A stretch of DNA of 64,000 nt from Anaeromyxobacter diazotrophicus. GTDB taxonomy: Bacteria > Myxococcota > Myxococcia > Myxococcales > Anaeromyxobacteraceae. Where the stretch lies: NCBI RefSeq assembly GCF_013340205.1, contig NZ_BJTG01000003.1:186001-250000 (forward strand), in the 5' to 3' direction. Position numbers and translations under genes: made by a program. Below, one piece after another: positions 49,036 through 58,219 of this stretch (position 1 is the first letter of the stretch; each line of letters opens with the position of its first letter). The notes beneath the pieces are model-generated. The model saw only the letters and a list, made by a program, of their open reading frames with translations, was not told where the DNA came from and did no database searches.

Positions 49036-50936
49036 GTCCGCGTCTCTTCCCGCGCGGCACCGGACAGGACGAACGGCGCTGGGCGGATGATCCCGCTCGA
49101 CGGGGCCGGCATCCGCGCCCGGCGCTCGAACACCGGGTCTCGGAAGTACAGGATCTGGGTAGCCGCGATCGGACTGTGTCCGGCCACGAAGACGAGGACC
49201 TCGCCGGGGTCCGTGATGCGCCCCGCCGGATCTTTCACCGCTGCTCGCAGGCGCATGCACTCGTCCGGTGTGAGGAGGGGCCGCTTCGACTCGTGGACCG
49301 TCCGCGAGACGTGGCCGAGGAGAGCAGCAAACCGCTGCCCCGACATGTTGAAGTCCTCCGTCACCACCGTCGCGGTTCCCGTCATGCGCGAGAGCCACTC
49401 GGCGGTGTCGAGCTTGTTCGGCGCGTAGGCGATACGGACGTGGCAGTTCGAGATGATCGACTCCTCGCGCCCGTACGCGCCCCAGAGCTGCGCGAGGTCC
49501 TGCATCACGATGTACGCCTTGATGCCGTAGCCACCGAGATAGGCGAGGGCCTCCTGGAAGACCTCGAGCCTCCCAAACGAAGGGAACTCGTCGAGCATGA
49601 GGAGCATGCGGTGCTTGTGCGGCGGGACGGGCTCGCCTCCCTCGAAGCGGAGCCCCTCGCGCACCAGTACCCGGACGATCTGGTTCACGACGAGGCGCAT
49701 GAGCGGCCGCAGCCGGTCCTTGTCGGCCGGGCGGACCACCAGGTAGAGCGACACCGGTCTCTCATGGTCCATGAGGTCCGCGATGCGAAAGTCGCTGTGG
49801 CTCGTGTTCCGGGCGACGAGCGGGTCCCGGTAGATGGACAGGTACGACATGGCCGAGGACAGCACGCTCCCGCGCTCCTCGGCGGGGCGGTTCAGCATGT
49901 CGCGTGCCGCGGCCGCGATGACCGGGTGCTGCGCGCCGCCCTCGAGATGCTCGTTCGCGAGCATCGCCTGGTAGAGGCGGTCCACCGGCTCCTCGGGATC
50001 CGAGAGTGCGAGCGCGAGGTCGGCGAGGGTCGCTGGCCGGCCGCTCGCTCGCGCTTGAAAGGCGAGGTGAAGGACGACGCCCGTGAGGAGGGCGTGGGCC
50101 GTCTTCGCCCAGTGATCGACGAGGCCCTTGCCGTCGGGGTCTACGAGGATGGTGACGAGGTTCTGGACGTCGGCGACCTCGTGCAGGCTGCCGAGCCGGA
50201 TCTCCTCGAGTGGATTGAAGGCGCTGCTGCCGCTCGGAGCCGCCGGGTCGAACTTCACGACCACGTTCCCGCCGCCGCGCGACCGCCAGCCTGCGGTGAG
50301 CTCCCACAGCTCGCCCTTGAGGTCGTGGGCGATGACCGAGCCCGGCCAGGAGAGGAGCGTTGGCACGACGAGCCCGACCCCCTTTCCGCTCCGGGTCGGG
50401 GCGATGGCGACGATGTGCTCGGGCCCGTCGTGCCTCAGGTACCTGAGGGTGCCGTCCTCTTCTCTCCAGGCGCCGACGTACACGCCGGCTCTGGGCCCGC
50501 GACACGGCGCGAGGAGGCCAGTCGCCTCGATCTCCCGTCGCGAGGCGAAGTGCGCCGTCCCGTGGCGGCCGGCGTGCCGGGCCGTGCTGCGCACCGAGAG
50601 GCCGTAGAAGAGCGCATGCGCGAGCCCCGCCAGCAGGACGAAGGCGACGAAGACGACCTGGACGGACGCAAAGAGCTTCGGGGCCGCACGGTCGTGGTCG
50701 AACGCCCACGAGACCCATCCCCACGGCGCGTACACGTGGCCGAACCAGGGTCTCCCCAGCGCCGGATGGTAACGGAACCGATGCGCGACGTACGCCGTGA
50801 TCGCCGCGCTCGCGGCGAGCACGGCCATGATGCAGGCGAACAGCCCGACCGTCGCGACGACGAGTGCTCTCGGGTGCCGGCTCCTCGGTGTCACAAACGT
50901 GCCGAGATGCGCGCCGCATGCCAGAGCGCGCATCAA
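49032..50936 (-). CDS. traG: TraG (VirD4-type) coupling protein
   Basis: The 634-residue protein has two N-terminal membrane helices (ALVVATVGLFACIMAVLAAS and VQVVFVAFVLLAGLAHALFY) and the cytoplasmic TraG/VirD4 ATPase: Walker A IAPTRSGKGVGLVVPTL, Walker B RMLLMLDEFPSFGRLEVF, and MQDLAQLWGAYGREE. It links the relaxosome to the Trb channel. It lies 45 bases after traI and overlaps traF. The length is normal for the family. There is no traH between traI and traG, as RP4 has within its traI gene. Confidence 0.93.
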   Translation of the reverse strand: MMRALACGAHLGTFVTPRSRHPRALVVATVGLFACIMAVLAASAAITAYVAHRFRYHPALGRPWFGHVYAPWGWVSWAFDHDRAAPKLFASVQVVFVAFVLLAGLAHALFYGLSVRSTARHAGRHGTAHFASRREIEATGLLAPCRGPRAGVYVGAWREEDGTLRYLRHDGPEHIVAIAPTRSGKGVGLVVPTLLSWPGSVIAHDLKGELWELTAGWRSRGGGNVVVKFDPAAPSGSSAFNPLEEIRLGSLHEVADVQNLVTILVDPDGKGLVDHWAKTAHALLTGVVLHLAFQARASGRPATLADLALALSDPEEPVDRLYQAMLANEHLEGGAQHPVIAAAARDMLNRPAEERGSVLSSAMSYLSIYRDPLVARNTSHSDFRIADLMDHERPVSLYLVVRPADKDRLRPLMRLVVNQIVRVLVREGLRFEGGEPVPPHKHRMLLMLDEFPSFGRLEVFQEALAYLGGYGIKAYIVMQDLAQLWGAYGREESIISNCHVRIAYAPNKLDTAEWLSRMTGTATVVTEDFNMSGQRFAALLGHVSRTVHESKRPLLTPDECMRLRAAVKDPAGRITDPGEVLVFVAGHSPIAATQILYFRDPVFERRARMPAPSSGIIRPAPFVLSGAAREETRT

Positions 50937-50981
50937 GGCGCGACGCGCAGGCGCGGATGCTGCCGAGGCGAACCCGAACGT

Positions 50982-52694
50982 TCAGGAACGGCCGGGTTGG
51001 TGTGGGGCCGCTACCCCACGCGCTTCCTCCCGCGCATCAGTCGGTGAGCCGTGATCCTCGGCTGAGTTGCGCTCCGAGACGACGGTCCCGCGTGCGAGAG
51101 GGGCACCGCGCTCGTTGGAGCCATCCGCAAAGATGAGTCGCGGCGCGAGTTCCCGGGCGATGGCGAGGACGTCGCGGCAGGATTCCGGGCTCCCGCGGAC
51201 CTCGACCGGCGCGTCGCCGAACCTCGCCGAGGCAATCGCCACCGCCGTACGAATGGCTTCCGGCGTCCGGTGCGCCACCTCCACGCCCGCGGAGGAGTCC
51301 ACCACGCGGCCTCCGTCGGGAAGCGAGTAGACGATGGATCCGTCCTCTCGGACCTCACTCGCGATGCCGAGGAGGAGAGGGGAGGCGTGGGCGGCGGCAT
51401 CCGGTCCGGTGAGAAACGGACCCTCGACCGCCGGAGACGCGCTCGCCGCCTCGGTCCGTCTCCGGGTCGACTTGGCACGCAGGATTTCGAGCGCAGCGAC
51501 ATCGCCCTCCTCCGCGCACACGACGAGAAACGCATTCCAGGTGGGGAGCGGGTGGTTTGCGGAGATGGCGTTGCGCGTCGACCGCCGTCGCGCCCGCGCC
51601 GCAGCGAGGTCACTCTGTCGCTCGCGGGCGAGCTCCATGTACGCGATGCGCTTCTCGGTACGGGAGAGGGTCGTCGCCTGCCGGATGAGGGTGCGGCGCT
51701 CCGCATACCAGGCGCGGAGCTGCTCGGTGAGACGGTGCTCCTCGCGACGCGCCGTATCACGCGCGTCCTCTCGTTGGGCCAAGATGCCGGAACGGGCCTG
51801 CTGATACGCTTCGAAGAGTCGGGCCGACGCCGCTGAGCCGTGGAGCGGCAAAGGGCGATACGAGCTGACCGGAACGACGTCCGTCACGCCCGGCCCAGCA
51901 GGCACGTAGGGCCCGAGCCGCTTCTGAAGGGCGCGAAACGAGAGATCGCGCGCGAGGTCGCTCGGGCGCGCGGTGGCTCGTGCGTGTCGTGCCTTCACCA
52001 CGAACCCAGCCCCGCGCGGCCGTAGCTCGAGATCGAAGCGGGCGAGCGCCGCGTGAAAAGCCTCCCAGGTCGGGCCGCTCGTCGCGAGGACCTCCCGCAG
52101 CGCAGGCAGGACGTTCGCCCGCGTCCACCGGAGGAATGACTCTGCCCGGACGGAGCCATCGACCATTCCCGCGCCCGCAGAGCGGGGGGTGCGCCGGTCA
52201 CCACGCTCCGTACGGGAGCGGAGGCGCTCGAGCCCGTGTCGCACCTCGAGCTCGCGGCACACTTTCTGGAGCGCGAGCTTGTCGTAGTACGGCTCGACGT
52301 TCCGGAACGTCACGGGATGGATCTTGTTGACCGCGACGTGAAGGTGAACGTGCGACGTGTCGATGTGAACGGCCGAGATCCGCTGGTGTTCGGCGAGCCC
52401 GATGGCCTCGACGAGCGTGTGCTCGACGTCGCGGAGCTGCTCTGGCGAGGGCCTCTCGCCTGCGGGGAACGAGACGACGAGGTGATAGCTCCGGTCCGCC
52501 CTGGCGCGGGTGTTCTTGGCCTGGGTCGCCGTGATGACCGCGATGGGGAGGTCGAACCCGTCCTCGGGTGCCGAATCGACGTTCGTCGCGCGCGCGAGCT
52601 CGACCTTGGCACCCTCGTGCTTCGCGTCGAGGATGTACCGGGCGAGCCGCTCGAAGCTCGACCCCTTCTCGCGTGGGATCCGCTTCGCGATCAC
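50982..52694 (-). CDS. traI: TraI relaxase (MOBP family)
   Basis: The 570-residue relaxase has its catalytic Tyr20 in FERLARYILDA and the HUH metal motif in VHIDTSHVHLHVAVNKIHP, the MOBP pattern (H-x-D-x2-H-x-H-x3-N). It should nick oriT, stay covalently bound to the 5' end and be piloted to the recipient. The middle shows KLALQKVCRELEVRHGL, as in IncP TraI. The C-terminal half is basic and coiled; RP4 TraI is longer (about 730), so the C-terminus is shortened. Its start overlaps the traJ stop. Confidence 0.93.
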   Translation of the reverse strand: MIAKRIPREKGSSFERLARYILDAKHEGAKVELARATNVDSAPEDGFDLPIAVITATQAKNTRARADRSYHLVVSFPAGERPSPEQLRDVEHTLVEAIGLAEHQRISAVHIDTSHVHLHVAVNKIHPVTFRNVEPYYDKLALQKVCRELEVRHGLERLRSRTERGDRRTPRSAGAGMVDGSVRAESFLRWTRANVLPALREVLATSGPTWEAFHAALARFDLELRPRGAGFVVKARHARATARPSDLARDLSFRALQKRLGPYVPAGPGVTDVVPVSSYRPLPLHGSAASARLFEAYQQARSGILAQREDARDTARREEHRLTEQLRAWYAERRTLIRQATTLSRTEKRIAYMELARERQSDLAAARARRRSTRNAISANHPLPTWNAFLVVCAEEGDVAALEILRAKSTRRRTEAASASPAVEGPFLTGPDAAAHASPLLLGIASEVREDGSIVYSLPDGGRVVDSSAGVEVAHRTPEAIRTAVAIASARFGDAPVEVRGSPESCRDVLAIARELAPRLIFADGSNERGAPLARGTVVSERNSAEDHGSPTDAREEARGVAAPHQPGRS

Positions 52695-53023
52695 GGCCTT
52701 CGATGGACCCTGTTGATGGCCTCGAGGAGCTTGGCCTGGGTTGCCTGGAGGTGGCGCAGGAGGTCCGAGAAGTCGCTCGACCCACCTTCTCCTTGCGACA
52801 ACGACAGCTTGAGAAGCCCGCCGAGCCGTCCCTGGTCGGCGTGGATGCGGGCGAGCGCGAGGACGGCGTCAGCATCGAACGCGCTCGCGGGCTCGTAGCC
52901 GAGCCCGACGGTCCTCAGGTAGGCAGACTGCGACAGGCCGGTGGCACGAGCGAGCCGCTGGATCTCGGCGCGCTCGTCCGCAGTGGCCCACACGCAGATT
53001 GGTTTTCCTCGTGGTCTCGTCAT
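52691..53023 (-). CDS. traJ: TraJ relaxosome accessory protein
   Basis: The 110-residue protein starts at MTRPRGKPICVWATADERAE, followed by LARATGLSQSAYLRTVGLGY, the ribbon-helix-helix pattern of IncP TraJ/MobC. TraJ binds the oriT repeat next to nic and recruits TraI. The ATG follows no strong ribosome site; an upstream frame extension is Arg-rich and rejected. In RP4 traJ and traK diverge from one oriT; here they lie 43 kb apart, so the transfer region has been split. Confidence 0.88.
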   Translation of the reverse strand: MTRPRGKPICVWATADERAEIQRLARATGLSQSAYLRTVGLGYEPASAFDADAVLALARIHADQGRLGGLLKLSLSQGEGGSSDFSDLLRHLQATQAKLLEAINRVHRRP

Positions 53024-53932
53024 CGCAGCGATCGTTGTGCCTGGAAGCGCGCGGCTCTCCACCCGGGCTCCGCTTCTCGTAGGTCGCGCGCCCGGACGTG
53101 TCGGTCCTTGCAGTTGTCGGGCCCTTCCCGCGAGGTTGCGAACCGATGTCTCCGCGCCGCTAAGGACCCGTCCGTGCGCCTCGTCCCGTCCACGAAACGG
53201 ACCTGCGGTGCAGGTCGCGGACCTCTGCGGCGTGGGCCGCCAGCGGTTCCGGCGAAGCGAGCAGCTTGTGAGCCGGACCCGCGGCACCAGATCGACGGGG
53301 GCAGAGCCGTCCCGGCCACAACGAAAGACGGTCAGGACACCTGATCGGTCGCGGCCCGCGGCGGCCGCCACGAAGAAAGCCCCGACGTCAGCGCTGCAGC
53401 CGGCCGGTCACGACATCGTGTCGGTCGGCGGAAGTCAGGGGCATCCTCGCTGCGCGCCCGCAACCCGGGGGCCGTCCGCGCGGCGACCGTGCCGGCCGCG
53501 CGGCGGCCCTCGGATCCGGGCTTCTCCTGTTCCGCTGCCGGCGCCAGTTCGGCCGTCACTACCCAGCGTACGCATCCATCGGTTCAACATCGCGACGCCG
53601 GCACAGGACGCGAGCGCCGGCAACCCGCGCGCCTTGTACGAGCGCGCTACGACTCGCGCGCGCCAGAATCGTCGAGAACGCGCTTGAGCCACGCCAGGGA
53701 GGCGTGGGCCTCGCCCTCGTGGCCGCAAGGGCACGGTCCGAAGGCACTTACCGCGTCGCGTCGCTCCCTGGCATTGACTCACCGTCATCATAGGAATCAT
53801 GTTCGCGGCGGCGGCACCCTCCTTGCAACCGTGGAGCGGGGAACGCGCCGGCCAGTGCCATCATCCGGCCGTTGTTGAGCTCACGCAGCAAGTTCACCTG
53901 CTACCGGCATGCTGTTCCGCCAAGGAGGCAAC
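53024..53932. other. Region without a gene upstream of traJ
   Basis: About 900 bases. It holds short hairpins such as ACCTGCGGTGCAGGT near 53204 and CCGT-CCACGAA-ACGG near 53189. It is the alternative oriT location by analogy with RP4, but no ATCCTG-type nic sequence stands out. Confidence 0.45.
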
Positions 53933-54379
53933 GTGCGTCTCTTCAAGAAAGTGGTCGGCGTGGTTGTCGCGGCCGCGCTTATCGTGAACGTCACTGGATG
54001 TGCCGCGATGTTCCACGGCACCTCGCAGCAGGTCGCGATCAGGAGCAACCACCCGAAGGCCGACATCTACGTGAACGAGGCGTATCTCGGGAAGGGAAAC
54101 ACCGTCACCTCGTTCAGAAAGAGCCAGAACTACACGATTACCGTCCGAGAGGAAGGCTGCGAGGCATCAACCCTTCCTGTCTCCAAGTCCTTCGACGCCG
54201 TGACGCTCCTCGGCGTTCTGCTCGACTTGGGCGTCATCAGCATTCTGGTCGTCGACGGTGCTGCTACCGGGGCGTGGACCCAGTTCGACCAGACCAGTTA
54301 TGTCCTGGATCCGCGCTGCGTGACAGTGACCCCCGCTGCGGCGAGCTACCAGCCCGCATCGCACCGACCCGGCACATAG
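53933..54379 (+). CDS. Putative lipoprotein
   Basis: The 148-residue protein starts at GTG 53933 with AAGGAGG five bases upstream. A signal helix (KVVGVVVAAALIVNVTGC) ends in the lipobox VTGC, so it is a lipoprotein. The mature part reads SNHPKADIYVNEAYLGKGNT, a PEGA-like pattern, and a hydrophobic stretch LLGVLLDLGVISILVVDGAA. The function is unknown; an outer-membrane surface role is possible, for example in exclusion or in cell contact. It is not obviously part of the tra operon (opposite strand). Confidence 0.72.
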   Translation: MRLFKKVVGVVVAAALIVNVTGCAAMFHGTSQQVAIRSNHPKADIYVNEAYLGKGNTVTSFRKSQNYTITVREEGCEASTLPVSKSFDAVTLLGVLLDLGVISILVVDGAATGAWTQFDQTSYVLDPRCVTVTPAAASYQPASHRPGT

Positions 54380-54483
54380 CGTATCGGTACGAGTCGCGTC
54401 GAGCGGTCCCCGAGGCCCTCAACCTCGCCGGTGAGGGCCACTGCCGCGGCCTCCCAAACGACTGCAGAACGACTGTGGTACCG

Positions 54484-55245
54484 TCAGTGGACTCGCGTCG
54501 CGTCGACGGATTCGTGATCTTCCGTGTTGATCAACTTATCGTCACACACGACGATATCCGTCAGGGGGAGCCAGAGAACAGTCGTGACAGTATCGATCGG
54601 GCTGATCTCCCAGGCCGACCCGTCTTCGAGGTTCACGATTTCGCCGTCCGCAGAGACCTCCTCCACCCAATGTCCGGATTCACACGACCCGGTGTAGCCG
54701 CCGCGCGCAGTTGGGCGGCCCGGGTTCGAGCGACGGTTCCCGCGTGTCGGTCTCGACGCCCGAGCCGCGTCGGCGGCGTTCCGCTCGGCCGCGCGCACGC
54801 GCGTCAGCTCCTCGCTGCTGAGCCAGTCGTGGTTGCAGAGTGTCAGGTACCGTCCGGTGAGGCACGTGTCGAGGTTCACCTGGAGCTCCGCCTTCCGCAC
54901 GGAAGCGGCCTCAGTGGGCGTGAGCAAGTTGTGTGTGCACAGGGTGGGGTAGCGGCCTGCAAGGCACGTTTCCAGGTTCACACGGCGCTCGGCGTCACGA
55001 ACTGCTGCTAGCTCTTCCTTCGTGAGTAGGTCGTGTTTGCAGAGCGTGGGATAACGCCCCGCCATGCAGGCGTCGACGTTCGCCCTCCGCTCTGCCTCAC
55101 GGACGGCGGTCAGCTGATCCTTCGTGAGCAACTTGTGCTTGCAGAGGGTCGGGTATCGCCCGGTGAGGCAGGTTTCGAGGTTGTCTGCTCGGGCCGGAGC
55201 CGCGGCAGCGATCAACGTCGCTACCATCAACGAGAAGCGGAGCAT
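54484..55245 (-). CDS. Secreted protein with four tandem Cys repeats
   Basis: The 253-residue protein has a signal peptide (RFSLMVATLIAAAAPARAD). Directly after cleavage come four repeats of about 35 residues with the pattern NLETCLTGRYPTLCKH, then LLT and an AVREAERR helix. Each has two Cys (C-x7-9-C), so a disulfide per repeat is likely. An Arg/Gly-rich linker and a C-terminal 75-residue domain (ESGHWVEEVSADGEIVNLED) follow. Similar repeats are seen in proteobacterial secreted proteins of unknown role. It is divergent from the genes right of it and not in a clear operon. Confidence 0.78.
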   Translation of the reverse strand: MLRFSLMVATLIAAAAPARADNLETCLTGRYPTLCKHKLLTKDQLTAVREAERRANVDACMAGRYPTLCKHDLLTKEELAAVRDAERRVNLETCLAGRYPTLCTHNLLTPTEAASVRKAELQVNLDTCLTGRYLTLCNHDWLSSEELTRVRAAERNAADAARASRPTRGNRRSNPGRPTARGGYTGSCESGHWVEEVSADGEIVNLEDGSAWEISPIDTVTTVLWLPLTDIVVCDDKLINTEDHESVDATRVH

Positions 55246-55637
55246 GCAGTTCCCTCCGTTGGAACGCTACACCGGTCAACGATGGTTCGGACAGACTTCG
55301 CATCGGCAAGCGCCAGACGCTGAATTCGGTCGCGGGGGAACTCTCGCCGGTTCCCCCTGCCCTGGAGTCCCGCCGCTCAGCACCGAAAGTCCACCTCAGA
55401 GGCGGCGGGGGGACGGACGAAATGACGACCGGCAAGTCCGCGAGCGCGGGCTTCCGTGCGATGCCTGTGGTCGGCGCCGACGGCCCTGCAGTAGACCAGT
55501 AGACCTGAAGAGCAGAAACGCCTTCCCTCGCGCGTAAAGCTGGCGCTGCACCCTGTGGTTTGCGTCAGCCTACTCGCGTCGATCTCTTGGGCGACAGCAC
55601 GTCGTTGAGCGCGGGGTCCGGCAGACTAGATCAACGC
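55246..55637. other. Intergenic region, nothing recognised
   Basis: About 390 bases between two minus-strand genes. No convincing frame, repeat or hairpin with a U-tract. Confidence 0.4.
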
Positions 55638-56330
55638 TCAACGCCGAACTGCAGCTTGATCTCGCAGTGCGCCTAGTGTGCCCTGAAGCGGCGTCCACCC
55701 GCCCGGCGCCGGCCGCAACCGAGGATCCTCGAGCCCGAGTTGCTGGAGCGTGTAGTCCGTCTTCGCGTAGTTGCACGGCCCGCACGAGGTGACAAGGTTC
55801 TCCAAGTTCGTGGCGCCTCCCCTGCTGTGCGGTACGACATGATCAGCGACCGCGGTGAAGCAACGCGCGATGCCGCTGTTGCTGCGATTCGTAGGCCCGC
55901 GCGGAAAGTAGTCGTTTCCCATGAGCGCATGAAGAGCCTTTAGCAGCTCCCCCGAGACCACCGGGGTATGGCAGTAGCGGCATCGATACCCGTCACGCAC
56001 GAAGACGGCCTCCACCATCGCCGCCGGCGGGTCCTTCTTCGCGTCGAGCAAGCCGTTGTACTTGGGGAGTGTCTTGGTGCCGAGAGTTGCCACCCGCAGT
56101 TCGCCGGCCCAGAGGCCGTGCTCGTCGCACCAGTCGTGCAGGTCCCGATCCTGAACCAGGCGAAGGCTCGCCTGGGCAACTGGGATCTCGCCGCGCGCAG
56201 CCGACAACACCGCTGTCTCGAAATGCTTGAAGGATGCGCTGTGCCATTCCGGGCGGGGCAGTAGCGAGAAGCGGCTCCATTGCGCGGGCGTTTCGCCAAG
56301 AGTCGGACAAGGCTGCTGGGTTCGGCACAT
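55638..56330 (-). CDS. HNH endonuclease-domain protein
   Basis: The 230-residue protein starts at MCRTQQPCPTLGETPAQW. Its C-terminal half is a zinc-coordinated HNH nuclease: CRYCHTPVVSGEL (first Cys pair), TAVADHVVPHSRGGATNLEN (DH plus HN-type Asn) and LVTSCGPCNYAKTDYTLQQL (second Cys pair). The N-terminal 120 residues are unfamiliar (FETAVLSAARGEIPVAQASL, DWCDEHGLWAGELRVATLG). Such HNH proteins are nicking or restriction-type nucleases in mobile elements; no methylase is adjacent. A longer upstream frame lacks protein character. Confidence 0.8.
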   Translation of the reverse strand: MCRTQQPCPTLGETPAQWSRFSLLPRPEWHSASFKHFETAVLSAARGEIPVAQASLRLVQDRDLHDWCDEHGLWAGELRVATLGTKTLPKYNGLLDAKKDPPAAMVEAVFVRDGYRCRYCHTPVVSGELLKALHALMGNDYFPRGPTNRSNSGIARCFTAVADHVVPHSRGGATNLENLVTSCGPCNYAKTDYTLQQLGLEDPRLRPAPGGWTPLQGTLGALRDQAAVRR

Positions 56331-56701
56331 GTTCGCCTCGGTGCTCGCTAGCCTACCTGACTTGAGCGGCGAGAGGCCTCCGTTTCGGGCCCAAGCGCGC
56401 CGCAAGACCGGGACCGCCGAATCCCAAGGCGAGCGTGACACCCGGAGTGGGCTTGTGTCGGTTGGTCGCAGCCCCTGCCGGTGCGGCCGTGCAACACTGT
56501 GGGTGATATCCGCGGCGGCGTAGCGGTCGGGGTCAGCCGCCTTCATCTCCTGCAAGATGAGGCTGACGGCACTCAGGAGAGGAATGGTAGTTACCACACC
56601 CGACAGGGGCTCGCGTGCTCTGTAAAAGTGGGCCATTAGCGGTGCACGCTACCCGATGCGACAGAACCAATGCGGATGCCGGGTTCGGGACAAAGGCGTC
56701 G

Positions 56702-57529
56702 CTACGGGTCACCTTCTTGCACGCTGCCGCATCGGGTGAGCGGGTCCATCTCGTCAGCGACGGAGCGCGCCCATGTAGCCCAGCGCTGTTGCCCGTCATC
56801 GTCTGCTCCGCGTGCCTGGAGCACTGCGGCGGCGTATTCCCGGAGCAGCGATGCCTCGCGCCACGCGCGAGCATCCGTGAGGAGCTCGCCGCGTCTCGCT
56901 TCTTCCTGTTCGCGCCGCTCTCGCGCTTCGGCCTCGCGCCGTTCCTGCTCGGCCCAGGCGCGCCTCCGCCGCTCAAGCTCGACCTCGGCGTCTCGGTTCT
57001 CTTGAACAAGGCGGCGAAGCAGCGCCGGTACTTCGGCGAGAGCATGCTCCAGTGTCGCGCGCTTGCGCTCCGCGAGCCGGGCACGGTAGCGGTAGCCGAC
57101 GTTTGGGTCGTAGACTTCGAGCGTGAAGCGGTTCGTCGGGTGATAGTCGGCCTTAGGGACGGAGTGGAAGTGCGGGTGCGCTGCTATCTCCCGTCGTTCT
57201 TCAGGCGTGGGGCGGTGCGGGGTCCGCGCGTTCTCTTCCTTGAAGCGGAAACGGAACTTCTCCCCGTCCACTTCGAGCATCGTCTTGTCGTCGACGAAGA
57301 AGACGCGTCCAAGCACGTCAGGGCCCTCTATGGTCCGGACGAACATGTCCAGGAGACGGCCCGCGCGTTCCGTGTGGTCGCGCGCGACCGCAATCTGGAT
57401 GAATCCTCGCGGTGTGCGAAGGAGCTTGTCATCGAGTTCGGGTCGGTACGATAGGCGCGGGTCTGGCTTGAGAGCCCGGAGCGCCTTCCGCACGAGTGGG
57501 TGAAGATCGGGAGGTACCACGATACGCAT
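56702..57529 (-). CDS. Hypothetical protein, HTH-less relative of the 11.3-kb gene
   Basis: The 275-residue protein starts at MRIVVPPDLHPLVRKALRAL. It parallels the middle and end of the protein at 11340-12533: HPLV-RKAL, FIQIAVARDHTERAGRLLDM, EKFRFRFKEE, TNRFTLEVYD, then ATLEHALAEVPALLRRLVQE and a charged coiled coil (ERRRRAWAEQERREAEARE). The N-terminal helix-turn-helix module of that protein is missing here. Function unknown. It is divergent from the gene starting at 57595. Confidence 0.65.
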   Translation of the reverse strand: MRIVVPPDLHPLVRKALRALKPDPRLSYRPELDDKLLRTPRGFIQIAVARDHTERAGRLLDMFVRTIEGPDVLGRVFFVDDKTMLEVDGEKFRFRFKEENARTPHRPTPEERREIAAHPHFHSVPKADYHPTNRFTLEVYDPNVGYRYRARLAERKRATLEHALAEVPALLRRLVQENRDAEVELERRRRAWAEQERREAEARERREQEEARRGELLTDARAWREASLLREYAAAVLQARGADDDGQQRWATWARSVADEMDPLTRCGSVQEGDP

Positions 57530-57594
57530 GCCGCTGCTCCTTGATCGGACGTCGATGGGCATCTTCACTGGTGCATCAGAAGAACGTTACGAAA

Positions 57595-58113
57595 ATGGAG
57601 TGGCCGATGGCCTGGATGATGGGCATTCAGATGAAGCGACCCCCAGCTCAGGATGTGCCCTCGAAGAACGACCCTTACTTCTGGAAACGACCGCCAGAGC
57701 GGCTCGTGTGCGCGACGTGCGGCAAGAAGACGAGAGCGCGTTGGGCGTCGGTACTTCAGGGGTGGTACAGGGGGACTGACGAAAAGCACTACTGCGGGCC
57801 CAAGTGTCTGCCCAAGCGAGCCGCCGCAGGAAAGCGACGGGAGAGGCCGATCTACGCTCGGATGACCGCGCCTGAGGGAACGACGGCCGACGACCTGGAC
57901 AGATGGGCGGCGTGGACGAGGCGAGCGCTCGTCGAGATCATGAGCAAGAAGGATGAGTACAGCGACACCGCAGAACCGGAACTTGGGCACAGTACGCGCC
58001 TGCGGGAGAAGGCGGAACGCCTGCGGCGCGATGCGAAGCGCCTCCAGCTCGAAGCTGACCGCCTAGAACGCGAGGCTGACGTGATCGCGACGCCGCGCGA
58101 GAGCGTGCGCTAG
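57595..58113 (+). CDS. Hypothetical zinc-finger/coiled-coil protein
   Basis: The 172-residue protein starts at ATG 57595. It has RLVCATCGKKTRARWASVL with later EKHYCGPKCLPKRA, a four-Cys zinc site. The C-terminal 60 residues are a coiled coil (LREKAERLRRDAKRLQLEAD). No family is recognised. It may bind nucleic acid. It stands 65 bases from the divergent gene at 57529, so they may share regulation. Confidence 0.6.
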   Translation: MEWPMAWMMGIQMKRPPAQDVPSKNDPYFWKRPPERLVCATCGKKTRARWASVLQGWYRGTDEKHYCGPKCLPKRAAAGKRRERPIYARMTAPEGTTADDLDRWAAWTRRALVEIMSKKDEYSDTAEPELGHSTRLREKAERLRRDAKRLQLEADRLEREADVIATPRESVR

Positions 58114-58219
58114 TTCCTTGTGCTCCTCGGGTTATCGAGCGCGATGAACCCCCGACGCGCGGCGGCTTTGTGTCAGAGCGGTAACCTATGCTGTGCCGCA
58201 CAAGCGAGGAGGAGCGTGC

